64,000 nucleotides of DNA from positions 1 through 64,000 of the forward strand of contig CAWCHQ010000001.1 in assembly GCA_963795415.1 (NCBI GenBank). The letters run 5' to 3'. Positions 17,808-26,701 of the stretch are shown piece by piece. Position numbers and translations under genes: made by a program. A model generated the notes under the pieces. That model ran no database searches. It saw only the letters and a program-made list of their open reading frames with translations, and had not been told where the DNA came from. Each line of letters begins with the position of its first letter. Positions within the stretch are counted from its first letter, which is position 1. Source of the stretch: CAVSUZ01 sp963795415 (GTDB lineage: Bacteria; Pseudomonadota; Alphaproteobacteria; Acetobacterales; Acetobacteraceae).

Positions 17808-17950
17808 GGGAGTCAACCTTGGTAATCCGGGTGAACTGGCCGTGATGACGCTGATTCGGCATGCCGCCGGAATTTCGACTCCGGCGATTGTGACACAAGC
17901 TGTTTGCTGCAAGAGCACATTTTGCAGGCTGGAGGGAGTTCGAACGAGGC

Positions 17951-20900
17951 ATGGCGGCGCCGAAAATCTACCACTTGCACCCGCTCGTGGCGGGACCACT
18001 CCAGGAATGGCCGCGTCACCTGGTACGTTGCCGCGCAATGGGCTTCGATTCGGTCGGCTCCGCGCCGTTGTTCGCGCCAGGTGCCGCCGGCGATATTTTT
18101 CTCACCGGCGACCACGACTCGCTCCATCCTGCTCTGGGCTTCACCGGCGCCGCGGATGACGGGATCGCCCGGCTTGCCCAGACCTGCGCCGAACATGACC
18201 TCCGGCTGATACTGGACCTGGTTCCTGACAGGGTAGCCATCGATGCTGTCCTGCGTACACGCGAGCCGGGGTGGTTCACCGACGGTAACGATGTCGGCGA
18301 CTCGCCCGATCCGCGCCGTCGGCGGCCTCCGCCCGATACGGCCGAGGCGCAGTTCGATGATCAGGAACAGGCCGCAAAGTTTGGCGAATGGTGGGCGGAG
18401 CGGCTTTCACGATTGGCGCGAGCAGGCGTTTCCGGGTTTCGCTGCCTGAACCCGGGCCGGGTACCGCCCGGAATCTGGCGGACGATCATTGATCGGGTGC
18501 GCGCAACCGCTCCGGAGACCCTGTTCATCGCCTGGACCATTGGGACGGCGCGGCAGGCGGTGGCCGAACTCGCTGGGGCCGGCTTCGACCGGACCGCCTC
18601 TTCGCTCGGGTGGTGGGACGCCCGGGCAAGCTGGCTATTTGAGGAGGCGGAGGTACTGCGGCAGGTGGCTCCTGCCATCGCCTCGCCGGAACCATCATTC
18701 CAAGAGCGTCTTGCCCCGCGGCTGGATTCGCAGGCGGATGTCGCGCTCGCCTACCGCCGGGCGTTGCGCCTTGCCGCCGCAACCGCGAGCGGCATGCTTG
18801 TGCCGATGGGCTTCGAATTTGCCACACGCCGGCCGTTCGATCCCGTCCGCGCCGGCCCGCATGACTTCGAACAGGCGCGCCAGGAAGCGCGGGTGGACCT
18901 GACCCAAGAGGTCAGTGAAGCGAACCATCTGGTGGACGCCGTTGCCCAGATCTGCGTTGACGGCGACATGCGCCCGCTCGTGGGCCCGGACGGCTCAGCG
19001 ACGGCGATCCTGCGCGCCGATGCACCCGATGTCCGGCAATCGGCCGATGCCATTGCCGTCGTGGCAAATCCGTCGCTCAGCATGTCCGTGCCACTCCCCT
19101 TCCCGCTGGACCGGCTGCCGGCGACGGCGGGCGCCGCTTTTGCCCGCCCAGCCCGCTTGAACGGCGCACTCGATCTACGGTCTCCGCTATCGCCCGGCGA
19201 GGTGCGGCTTCTGCGCTACCATCGTGCGCCGCCGGTGAGCCAGCCGCAGAAAGCCGGTGTTTCGGCGGCTGTGGCCGCGGCAGAAGCTCCCCGTCTTGCA
19301 ATCGAATCGGTTGCTCCGGCGGTCGATGGCGGGCGGTTCGCGGCAAAGCGGCTGGTGGGCGAGCAGGTAAATGTTTCGGCCGACATCGTTATGGACGGCC
19401 ACGAGGTCCTTGGAGCCGCACTGTTATGGCGTGCCGCCGACGCAAACGAATGGCGGCGCGAGAAAATGACGCTTTCGATGAACGACCGGTGGGAAGGCGC
19501 CTTCACGCCTGAACGCGTCGGCCGGCATCTTTTTACGATAGAAGCCTGGTGGGATGAGTGGGGCACATTCCGTCACGGCCTCGCCGCTAAATATCAGGCA
19601 GGGCAGGACATCAACCTTGACCTCCAGGAGGGAAGCGCCCTGCTCCGGATGATCGCTGCGGGCGCGGAGGATGAAACCCGCGCAACGCTGGAAATGGCAG
19701 CGGAGCAGGGCAGCGTGGAGGCGCTGCTGGCGGAGAGCACAAGCGTAGCAGTGCAGGCTGCCGGGCATCGGCCGTTTGCAATGCAGCTTGCCGAGCCAAT
19801 GCCTGTCGATTCCGACCGCCCCCAGGCTTCATACTCAAGTTGGTACGAGATGTTCCCTCGGTCGGCGACGAGTGACGCCGATCGCCACGGCAAACTGCGC
19901 GATGTGATCGCAGAAATGCCTCGTATCCGTGACCTGGGATTCGATGTTTTGTATTTCCCGCCAATTCATCCGATTGGCCGCACCAACCGGAAGGGGCGGA
20001 ACAACAGCCTGCGCGCAGAACCAAGCGATTTCGGCAGCCCTTACGCTATCGGCAACGAGGAAGGCGGCCACGATGCCATTCACCCCGCGCTGGGCACGCT
20101 GGAGGATTTTCACACGGTCGTTGCCGCGGGACGCGAGCATGGGCTGGAGATCGCGCTGGATTTTGCGATCCAGTGCTCACTTGATCACCCTTGGGTTCGC
20201 GAACATCCACAGTGGTTCCGCTGGCGGCCGGACGGTTCGGTCCGATTCGCCGAAAATCCGCCGAAAAAATACGAAGATATCGTCAATGTTGATTTTTACG
20301 CGCATGGCGCCGTCCCGGACCTTTGGCTTGCACTTCGGGACGTCGTGCAATTCTGGATCGACCAGGACGTCCGTATCTTCCGGGTGGACAACCCGCACAC
20401 TAAGCCGCTTCCATTCTGGGAATGGCTGATTGCAGACATCCATACGCGCAGGCCCGACGTGATTTTCCTGGCCGAGGCGTTTACCCGGCCGAAGATGATG
20501 TACCGCTTGGCGAAGCTTGGTTTCAGCCAGTCCTATACATACTTCACCTGGCGCAACACCAGGCAGGAGATCGCAGATTACCTGGCCGAACTGAATGCGG
20601 CGCCCGTGCGGGAGTTCTTCAGACCGAATTTCTTCGTCAACACGCCGGACATCAATCCACATTTTCTGCAGACTTCAGGACGCGCCGGCTTTCTCATACG
20701 GGCGGCTCTGGCTGCAACTTTAGCCGGTTCGTGGGGCATGTATTCGGGCTTCGAACTTTGCGAATCTGCGCCCCTGCCGGGACGTGAGGAGTATCTGGAC
20801 TCCGAGAAATACCAGATTCGCGTGCGCGACTGGGATGGTCCCGGCAACATCACAGCCGAAATACGCATGCTGAACCGGCTGAGACGGCTGAACCCCGCGT

Positions 20901-21211
20901 TGCAGACCCACCTTGATGTTCAGTTCCTTCCAGCCTTCAACGATCACATCCTGCTGTTCGGCAAGCGACCACCGGGCGCACGTGCCATGATTATGGTAGC
21001 CGTGTGCTTCGATCCGCATAATGCGCAGGAGGCTGATATCGAAATTCCCCTGTGGCAGTGGGGACTGGCCGATCATGAATCGGTTGTCGTCGATGATCTC
21101 GTTGCAGAGCATGGCTGGACATGGACCGGCAAGCATCAGCATATCCGGCTGGATCCGCAGTTTCTGCCCTTCCTGATCTACCGGTTGACGCCCGCCGGAG
21201 GCGCCGCATGA
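17951..21211 (+). CDS. glgE: Alpha-1,4-glucan:maltose-1-phosphate maltosyltransferase with extra N-terminal domain
   Basis: Extends alpha-1,4-glucan using maltose-1-phosphate. The C-terminal 670 residues carry the GlgE core: SSWYEMFPRS, YFPPIHPIGRTNRKG, the nucleophile Asp in FRVDNPHTKP (near residue 812), the acid/base Glu in FLAEAFTRP (near 840) and TPDINPHFLQ (near 900). GlgE proper is near 670 residues; here the protein is 1,086. The first 430 residues look like a second GH13 barrel that lost its catalytic residues (GVSGFRCLNPGR in place of GFRxD; IAWTIG where the Glu would sit). It is the first gene of a seven-gene operon. Confidence 0.94.
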   Translation: MAAPKIYHLHPLVAGPLQEWPRHLVRCRAMGFDSVGSAPLFAPGAAGDIFLTGDHDSLHPALGFTGAADDGIARLAQTCAEHDLRLILDLVPDRVAIDAVLRTREPGWFTDGNDVGDSPDPRRRRPPPDTAEAQFDDQEQAAKFGEWWAERLSRLARAGVSGFRCLNPGRVPPGIWRTIIDRVRATAPETLFIAWTIGTARQAVAELAGAGFDRTASSLGWWDARASWLFEEAEVLRQVAPAIASPEPSFQERLAPRLDSQADVALAYRRALRLAAATASGMLVPMGFEFATRRPFDPVRAGPHDFEQARQEARVDLTQEVSEANHLVDAVAQICVDGDMRPLVGPDGSATAILRADAPDVRQSADAIAVVANPSLSMSVPLPFPLDRLPATAGAAFARPARLNGALDLRSPLSPGEVRLLRYHRAPPVSQPQKAGVSAAVAAAEAPRLAIESVAPAVDGGRFAAKRLVGEQVNVSADIVMDGHEVLGAALLWRAADANEWRREKMTLSMNDRWEGAFTPERVGRHLFTIEAWWDEWGTFRHGLAAKYQAGQDINLDLQEGSALLRMIAAGAEDETRATLEMAAEQGSVEALLAESTSVAVQAAGHRPFAMQLAEPMPVDSDRPQASYSSWYEMFPRSATSDADRHGKLRDVIAEMPRIRDLGFDVLYFPPIHPIGRTNRKGRNNSLRAEPSDFGSPYAIGNEEGGHDAIHPALGTLEDFHTVVAAGREHGLEIALDFAIQCSLDHPWVREHPQWFRWRPDGSVRFAENPPKKYEDIVNVDFYAHGAVPDLWLALRDVVQFWIDQDVRIFRVDNPHTKPLPFWEWLIADIHTRRPDVIFLAEAFTRPKMMYRLAKLGFSQSYTYFTWRNTRQEIADYLAELNAAPVREFFRPNFFVNTPDINPHFLQTSGRAGFLIRAALAATLAGSWGMYSGFELCESAPLPGREEYLDSEKYQIRVRDWDGPGNITAEIRMLNRLRRLNPALQTHLDVQFLPAFNDHILLFGKRPPGARAMIMVAVCFDPHNAQEADIEIPLWQWGLADHESVVVDDLVAEHGWTWTGKHQHIRLDPQFLPFLIYRLTPAGGAA

Positions 21212-24200
21212 ACGCGCCGCTGAATCAGCCGCTCACGCTTGCGCCGGCGCAGCCCGCGGTCGACGACGGTCTCTGGTACAAGGACGCGGTCGTATATCAA
21301 CTGCATCTCAAGTCCTATTTTGATAGCAATAATGATGGTGTAGGTGACTTTCCCGGCTTGCTTTCGAAGCTCGACTACATCGCTGATCTGGGCGTCACCG
21401 CCATCTGGCTGCTGCCGTTTTATCCCTCGCCACGTTTCGACGATGGCTACGACATCAGCGATTACCGCGGCGTTCATCCGGATTACGGCACCCTTTCGGA
21501 TGTGCGCCGGCTCATCGCCGCCGCCCATGCGCGAGGCCTGAGGGTCATCACGGAGCTGGTCATCAATCACACGTCCGATCAGCATCCCTGGTTTCAGCGT
21601 GCCCGGAACGCCCGCCCAGGCAGCCATCACCGGCATTTCTACGTCTGGTCCGACACCGACCAGCGATACGCTGCCACTCGGATCATCTTCCTGGACACGG
21701 AACGTTCAAACTGGACCTGGGATGCCGAAGCCGGTGCGTATTACTGGCATCGTTTCTACTCCCATCAGCCCGATCTGAACTTCGACAACCCGCGTGTGCT
21801 GCGGGAAGTACTCTCCGTGATGAAATACTGGCTCGGCCTGGGCGTGGATGGATTGCGCCTGGACGCCGTGCCCTACCTCGTAGAGCGCGAGGGAACCAAC
21901 AACGAGAATCTGCCCGAAACCCATTCCGTCCTGAAGCAGATCCGCGCGGCGCTCGATCACGACTTCGCGGGAAGAATGCTGCTGGCGGAAGCCAATCAAT
22001 GGCCGGAGGACGTGAAGGAGTATTTCGGGGACGGCGATGAATGCCACATGGCATTCCACTTTCCGTTGATGCCCCGGATGTACATGGCGATCGCCCGCGA
22101 AGACAGGTTCCCGATCACCGATATCCTGCGTCAGACGCCGGAGATCCCCGGCAATTGCCAGTGGGCCATCTTTCTGCGGAATCACGATGAACTCACGCTC
22201 GAGATGGTGACCAACGCCGAGCGCGACTACCTGTGGGAAACCTATGCCGCTGACAAACGCGCCCGCATAAATCTCGGCATTCGTCGGCGACTTGCGCCAC
22301 TGCTGGAGCGTGACCGCCGCCGGATCGAACTGATGAACTATCTGCTGTTTTCCATGCCGGGAACGCCAGTGATCTATTACGGCGACGAGATCGGGATGGG
22401 CGACAACTTCCATCTTGGCGACCGTGACGGCGTGCGTACGCCGATGCAGTGGTCTCCCGACCGAAACGGAGGCTTCTCCCGCGCCAATCCTTCAGAGCTG
22501 GTCCTGCCACCCGTGATGGATCCGCTCTACGGCTACGAATTGGTAAACGTCGAAGCGCAGCTGCGCGACAGGCACAGTCTGCTGAACTGGATGCGGCGCA
22601 CGCTGGGCATCCGCAAACTGCACCGTGCGTTCGGACGCGGCAGTTTCCGACTGCTTTATCCCAAGAACCGTAAAGTCCTCGCATATCTTCGAGAACACGA
22701 GGAAGAAAACCTGCTCTGCGTGGCCAATCTGTCGCGCACGCCTCAAGCGGTGGAACTCGAGCTTTCGGAGTTTGCCGGCCGCCTTCCGGTCGAACTCGAC
22801 GGCGGCTCAGTCTTTCCTCCGATCGGTCAGCTCAACTATCTGCTCACGCTTCCCCCATTTGGTTTCTATTGGTTTCTCCTAGCGAGGGAGGCGGAGTGGC
22901 CTTCTTGGCACACGCCCGCACCAGAACCTATGCCCGAATATCAGACCCTGATCCTCCGGCGCTCGCTGTCCGATGCGCTGGAGACGTCCCGCGGCATGTT
23001 GGAGCGCGAGGTCCTCCCGGCATACCTCACAGTACGGCGATGGTTCGCCGCAAAGGATCAGACGCTGCGCGCAGTACGACTGGCTCTGATCACCGCTTTG
23101 CCGACCGCCGATCGGGAGATCGTCATTGCCGAAATCGAGACGGTTACAGACGCCGGCCAGGAGAAATGGGCTCTGCCGCTTTCGGTCTATTGGGAGGATG
23201 AACCGGCTGCCACGCTGCCTGGCCAGCTCGCACTGGCAAGGGTGCGCAAGGTCAACCGGGTCGGTCTGCTGACGGACGCATTTGCGCTGCCGGACTTCGT
23301 CCAGGCAATGATGGCCGGCTTCACCAACTCCGTCCGCATCCCTTCCGGCAATGGAGAGATCCAGTTCGCACCCACTGAGCGCATGCAGCATATACAGATC
23401 CCACACGACGCCGAGATACACTGGCTCTCGGCCGAACAGTCGAACAGCTCCCTGATCGTCGCGGATGCGGCAATGCTCAAGCTGTTCCGCAGAGTGATCA
23501 GCGGGCCTCACCCGGAAGCCGAGATGGGGCGTTATCTCACCGAACATGGATACGAGAACACTCCTGCTTTGCTGGGCGAAATGGCGCGGCTGGATGACGA
23601 TGGAACACGGCACACCTTGGCGGTGGCCCAATCTTTCGTCCGGAACCAGGGCGATGCTTGGAACTGGACGCTCGAGTGGCTGATGCGCGCCCTGTCCGAT
23701 CTGGCGGCATCCGAGGATGCACAAATCCGCGCGGACGCCTACGGCGACTACGAAACACTGGCTGCTCAGATTGGCCGGCGGCTTGCCGAAATGCATTTGG
23801 TGTTGGCGCAGCCATCCGAAAATCCGGCATTCGCCCCTGAAACGGCGGGCACAGCTACGGTTTCAGCCTGGGCCGCGCAGGTGGAAGCCCAGATAGAGTC
23901 TGCGCTGGCGGCAGTTGCCAAGCGCCAGGATCTTGAAGGCGCCGCTTCAGACGATGCGCGCCTGCTGATGGACTCCCGCACCGGCCTGATCGAGGCGGCT
24001 CATCGTTTCGCGCAATGCGGTGCGGGCACGACCCTGACCAGGATTCACGGCGATCTCCATCTCGGCCAGATGCTGGTTTCCGGCAACGATACATTCATCA
24101 TCGATTTCGAGGGAGAGCCGGCCCGTCCGCTGGAACAGCGTCGGGCAAAAGCAAGCCCGGCGCGCGATCTGGCCGGAGTAATCCGCTCGCTGGACTATGC

Positions 24201-24498
24201 CGGGGCCGTCACCGGAAGAAAGAGCCTGGAGGCGCATGCGCATCTCCAGTCGGATCGGCGGGACCGGTTCCTCTCGGGTTTTGTGGACTGCGCGACCACC
24301 GCTTTCCTCAACTCCTATCATCATATTCTGCCGCAAACCGACCAAAGCCTGTTGTCATTGTTCCTGATCGAGAAGGCCGCTTATGAAATCGCCTACGAAG
24401 CGGCGAACAGGCCTGGCTGGATCGACGTGCCGCTGCACGGGCTGGCGCGGCTCTCCACATTGATTTTGCAGGAAACGCGGGCCGCAGCTGATGACTGA
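21208..24498 (+). CDS. treS: Trehalose synthase-maltokinase fusion
   Basis: A two-enzyme protein of 1,096 residues. Residues 1-560 are TreS (GH13), interconverting trehalose and maltose; catalytic residues are Asp in GLRLDAVPYL (near 218), Glu in LLAEANQWP (near 260) and Asp in RNHDELT (near 326). Residues 580-1096 are the maltokinase (Mak/Pep2), which phosphorylates maltose to maltose-1-phosphate for GlgE; its kinase-like active site reads IHGDLHLGQML and FIIDFEGEP. The ATG overlaps the glgE stop by four bases, and the protein ends inside the glgB start. The fusion channels maltose directly to the product GlgE needs. Confidence 0.96.
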   Translation: MNAPLNQPLTLAPAQPAVDDGLWYKDAVVYQLHLKSYFDSNNDGVGDFPGLLSKLDYIADLGVTAIWLLPFYPSPRFDDGYDISDYRGVHPDYGTLSDVRRLIAAAHARGLRVITELVINHTSDQHPWFQRARNARPGSHHRHFYVWSDTDQRYAATRIIFLDTERSNWTWDAEAGAYYWHRFYSHQPDLNFDNPRVLREVLSVMKYWLGLGVDGLRLDAVPYLVEREGTNNENLPETHSVLKQIRAALDHDFAGRMLLAEANQWPEDVKEYFGDGDECHMAFHFPLMPRMYMAIAREDRFPITDILRQTPEIPGNCQWAIFLRNHDELTLEMVTNAERDYLWETYAADKRARINLGIRRRLAPLLERDRRRIELMNYLLFSMPGTPVIYYGDEIGMGDNFHLGDRDGVRTPMQWSPDRNGGFSRANPSELVLPPVMDPLYGYELVNVEAQLRDRHSLLNWMRRTLGIRKLHRAFGRGSFRLLYPKNRKVLAYLREHEEENLLCVANLSRTPQAVELELSEFAGRLPVELDGGSVFPPIGQLNYLLTLPPFGFYWFLLAREAEWPSWHTPAPEPMPEYQTLILRRSLSDALETSRGMLEREVLPAYLTVRRWFAAKDQTLRAVRLALITALPTADREIVIAEIETVTDAGQEKWALPLSVYWEDEPAATLPGQLALARVRKVNRVGLLTDAFALPDFVQAMMAGFTNSVRIPSGNGEIQFAPTERMQHIQIPHDAEIHWLSAEQSNSSLIVADAAMLKLFRRVISGPHPEAEMGRYLTEHGYENTPALLGEMARLDDDGTRHTLAVAQSFVRNQGDAWNWTLEWLMRALSDLAASEDAQIRADAYGDYETLAAQIGRRLAEMHLVLAQPSENPAFAPETAGTATVSAWAAQVEAQIESALAAVAKRQDLEGAASDDARLLMDSRTGLIEAAHRFAQCGAGTTLTRIHGDLHLGQMLVSGNDTFIIDFEGEPARPLEQRRAKASPARDLAGVIRSLDYAGAVTGRKSLEAHAHLQSDRRDRFLSGFVDCATTAFLNSYHHILPQTDQSLLSLFLIEKAAYEIAYEAANRPGWIDVPLHGLARLSTLILQETRAAADD

Positions 24499-26701
24499 TC
24501 AGATCTTCTTCGAGGCGCCCCAACTCGATCCGGCCACCGCCTCTGCATTGGCGAATGCGAACTGCTCAGACCCGTTCGCCATATTGGGTCCCCACGACAC
24601 ACCGCAGGGCCGGATAATCCGCGCATACGTTCCAGGTGCCACGGGCGTTGATATATTGTCCCGCGACGGGCGGTTCATCGGATCACTGCTGCCGGCCGAA
24701 CCGCATGGACTCTTCGCGGCGCGAGCCGGCGATGCCCACAACTACATGCTCCGCATCCAATGGCCCGGCGGCATCCAGGAAACCGAAGATCCGTACTCCT
24801 TCGGGCTGGTGCTGGGCGAGCTGGATCTGTACCTGTTCAACGAAGGCCGCCACTTCGACTTACCGTTCGCGCTCGGCTCCCGGCCGATGACGATAGAAGG
24901 CACGGCCGGCGTGTGCTTTGCCGTCTGGGCTCCCAATGCACGGGCCGTATCCGTCGTGGGAGACTTCAACTCCTGGGACACGCGGCGGCATCCTATGCGT
25001 GTCCGGCACGGCGCTGGCATCTGGGAACTCTTTGTCCCCCGCATCGGAGCAGGCGCCCGGTACAAATATGCGATAGTGGGACCCGACCAAAGAAAGTTGC
25101 CCCTGAAAGCCGATCCCTGCGCGCGTCAGACGGAGCCGCCGCCTGCGACCGCCTCCGTGATCGCAGACTGCATCCCCTTCCCATGGCGAGACGAGGCATG
25201 GATGATGGGCCGCGCGGAGAAACAGCGCGTGGACGCTCCGATCAGCATCTACGAGGTTCACGCCGGTTCATGGCTGCGCCCGGATGCAGGCGATCCTTCG
25301 CGCTTTCCGACCTGGGACGATCTCGCCGAAAAACTCGTTCCCTATGTGCAGGACATGGGATTTTCCCATGTGGAACTTATGCCCGTGGCCGAGCATCCCT
25401 TCAGCGGATCATGGGGATACCAGCCCCTGGGGCTGTTTGCCCCGTCCGCCCGCTACGGCCCGCCGGAGGGATTTGCCCGCTTCGTGGACGCCTGCCACCG
25501 CGCGGAAATTGGGGTCATCATCGATTGGGTGCCGGCGCACTTCCCCACCGACGAGTGGGGTCTCGCGCGCTTCGATGGCTCGGCACTTTACGAGCACCAG
25601 GACCCGCGCGAGGGCTACCACCAGGACTGGAACACCTACATCTACAATCTGGGCCGTCGCGAAGTAGCCGGCACACTTATAGCGAGCGGCCTGTATTGGC
25701 TCGAGCATTTCCACGTTGATGGTCTGCGGGTCGATGCCGTCGCGTCAATGCTGTACCGCGATTACAGCCGGCGTGAGGGCGAGTGGATCCCCAACGTCTA
25801 TGGAGGACGGGAGAATCTGGAATCGATCGGATTCCTTCGCCACCTGAACTCGATCGTGCCGGAGCGTTGTCCGGGGGCCATAACGCTGGCAGAAGAATCG
25901 ACCGCATGGCCGGGAGTGACCAGGGCTGTCTCCGAAGGCGGCCTGGGATTCGATTACAAGTGGAATATGGGATGGATGCACGACACGCTCCGCTACATGG
26001 AGCATGATTCCATCCATCGCCACTGGCACCACAACGACTTCACCTTCGGGCTCCTCTACGCTTTCTCCGAACGTTTCGTTCTGCCGCTCAGCCATGATGA
26101 GGTGGTCCACGGGAAGGGTTCCCTGATCAACAAAATGCCGGGCGACCATTGGCAAAAATTCGCCAACCTGCGTGCATATTTCGGCTTCATGTGGAGCCAT
26201 CCCGGGAAAAAACTGTTGTTCATGGGCGGCGAGATCGCGCAATGGCGCGAATGGAGCCACGACCGGGAGATTGACTGGGCACTGCTCGATCATCCTGCCC
26301 ATCGCGGCGTGCACCGCCTGGTGCGCGACCTGAACCAGGTCTATTTCCGTGAACACGCACTTCATGAATATGATTCGCATCCCGCTGGGTTTCGCTGGGT
26401 AATCGGCGGCGATGCAACCAACTCTGTCTTTGCCTGGCTGCGCTTCGGTGCGGGAGAAGTTCCGCCCGTGCTGGCGGTTTGCAACATGACACCCGTTCCG
26501 CGGCCGGGATACCGGATCGGCGTGCCGCAAGCGGGTTGGTGGCGGGAGATACTGAATACCGACTCTGCCTATTACGGTGGATCGGATATGGGCAATGCCG
26601 GCGGCGCCGGGGCGGAGCATGTGCCGTGGCATAACGAGGAACAGTCCCTGCAGCTCCTGCTGCCGCCGCTCGCCACCATCCTGCTGCGGCCCAATCCTTG
26701 A
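24491..26701 (+). CDS. glgB: 1,4-alpha-glucan branching enzyme
   Basis: Introduces alpha-1,6 branches into the linear glucan made by GlgE. It is 736 residues, the normal length for the long form. An N-terminal carbohydrate module precedes a CBM48 (VCFAVWAPNARAVSVVGDFNSWD), then the GH13 barrel with Asp in GLRVDAVASMLYRDY (near 414), Glu in AEESTAWPG (near 468) and Asp in LSHDEVVHGK (near 535). The start codon lies eight bases inside the treS/mak gene, so translation is likely coupled. Confidence 0.96.
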   Translation: MTDQIFFEAPQLDPATASALANANCSDPFAILGPHDTPQGRIIRAYVPGATGVDILSRDGRFIGSLLPAEPHGLFAARAGDAHNYMLRIQWPGGIQETEDPYSFGLVLGELDLYLFNEGRHFDLPFALGSRPMTIEGTAGVCFAVWAPNARAVSVVGDFNSWDTRRHPMRVRHGAGIWELFVPRIGAGARYKYAIVGPDQRKLPLKADPCARQTEPPPATASVIADCIPFPWRDEAWMMGRAEKQRVDAPISIYEVHAGSWLRPDAGDPSRFPTWDDLAEKLVPYVQDMGFSHVELMPVAEHPFSGSWGYQPLGLFAPSARYGPPEGFARFVDACHRAEIGVIIDWVPAHFPTDEWGLARFDGSALYEHQDPREGYHQDWNTYIYNLGRREVAGTLIASGLYWLEHFHVDGLRVDAVASMLYRDYSRREGEWIPNVYGGRENLESIGFLRHLNSIVPERCPGAITLAEESTAWPGVTRAVSEGGLGFDYKWNMGWMHDTLRYMEHDSIHRHWHHNDFTFGLLYAFSERFVLPLSHDEVVHGKGSLINKMPGDHWQKFANLRAYFGFMWSHPGKKLLFMGGEIAQWREWSHDREIDWALLDHPAHRGVHRLVRDLNQVYFREHALHEYDSHPAGFRWVIGGDATNSVFAWLRFGAGEVPPVLAVCNMTPVPRPGYRIGVPQAGWWREILNTDSAYYGGSDMGNAGGAGAEHVPWHNEEQSLQLLLPPLATILLRPNP

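Noticed and set aside
21121..21207. Earlier start for treS/mak
   Set aside because: It would lie inside glgE; ATG 21208 overlaps the glgE stop in the same way as every other junction of the operon.
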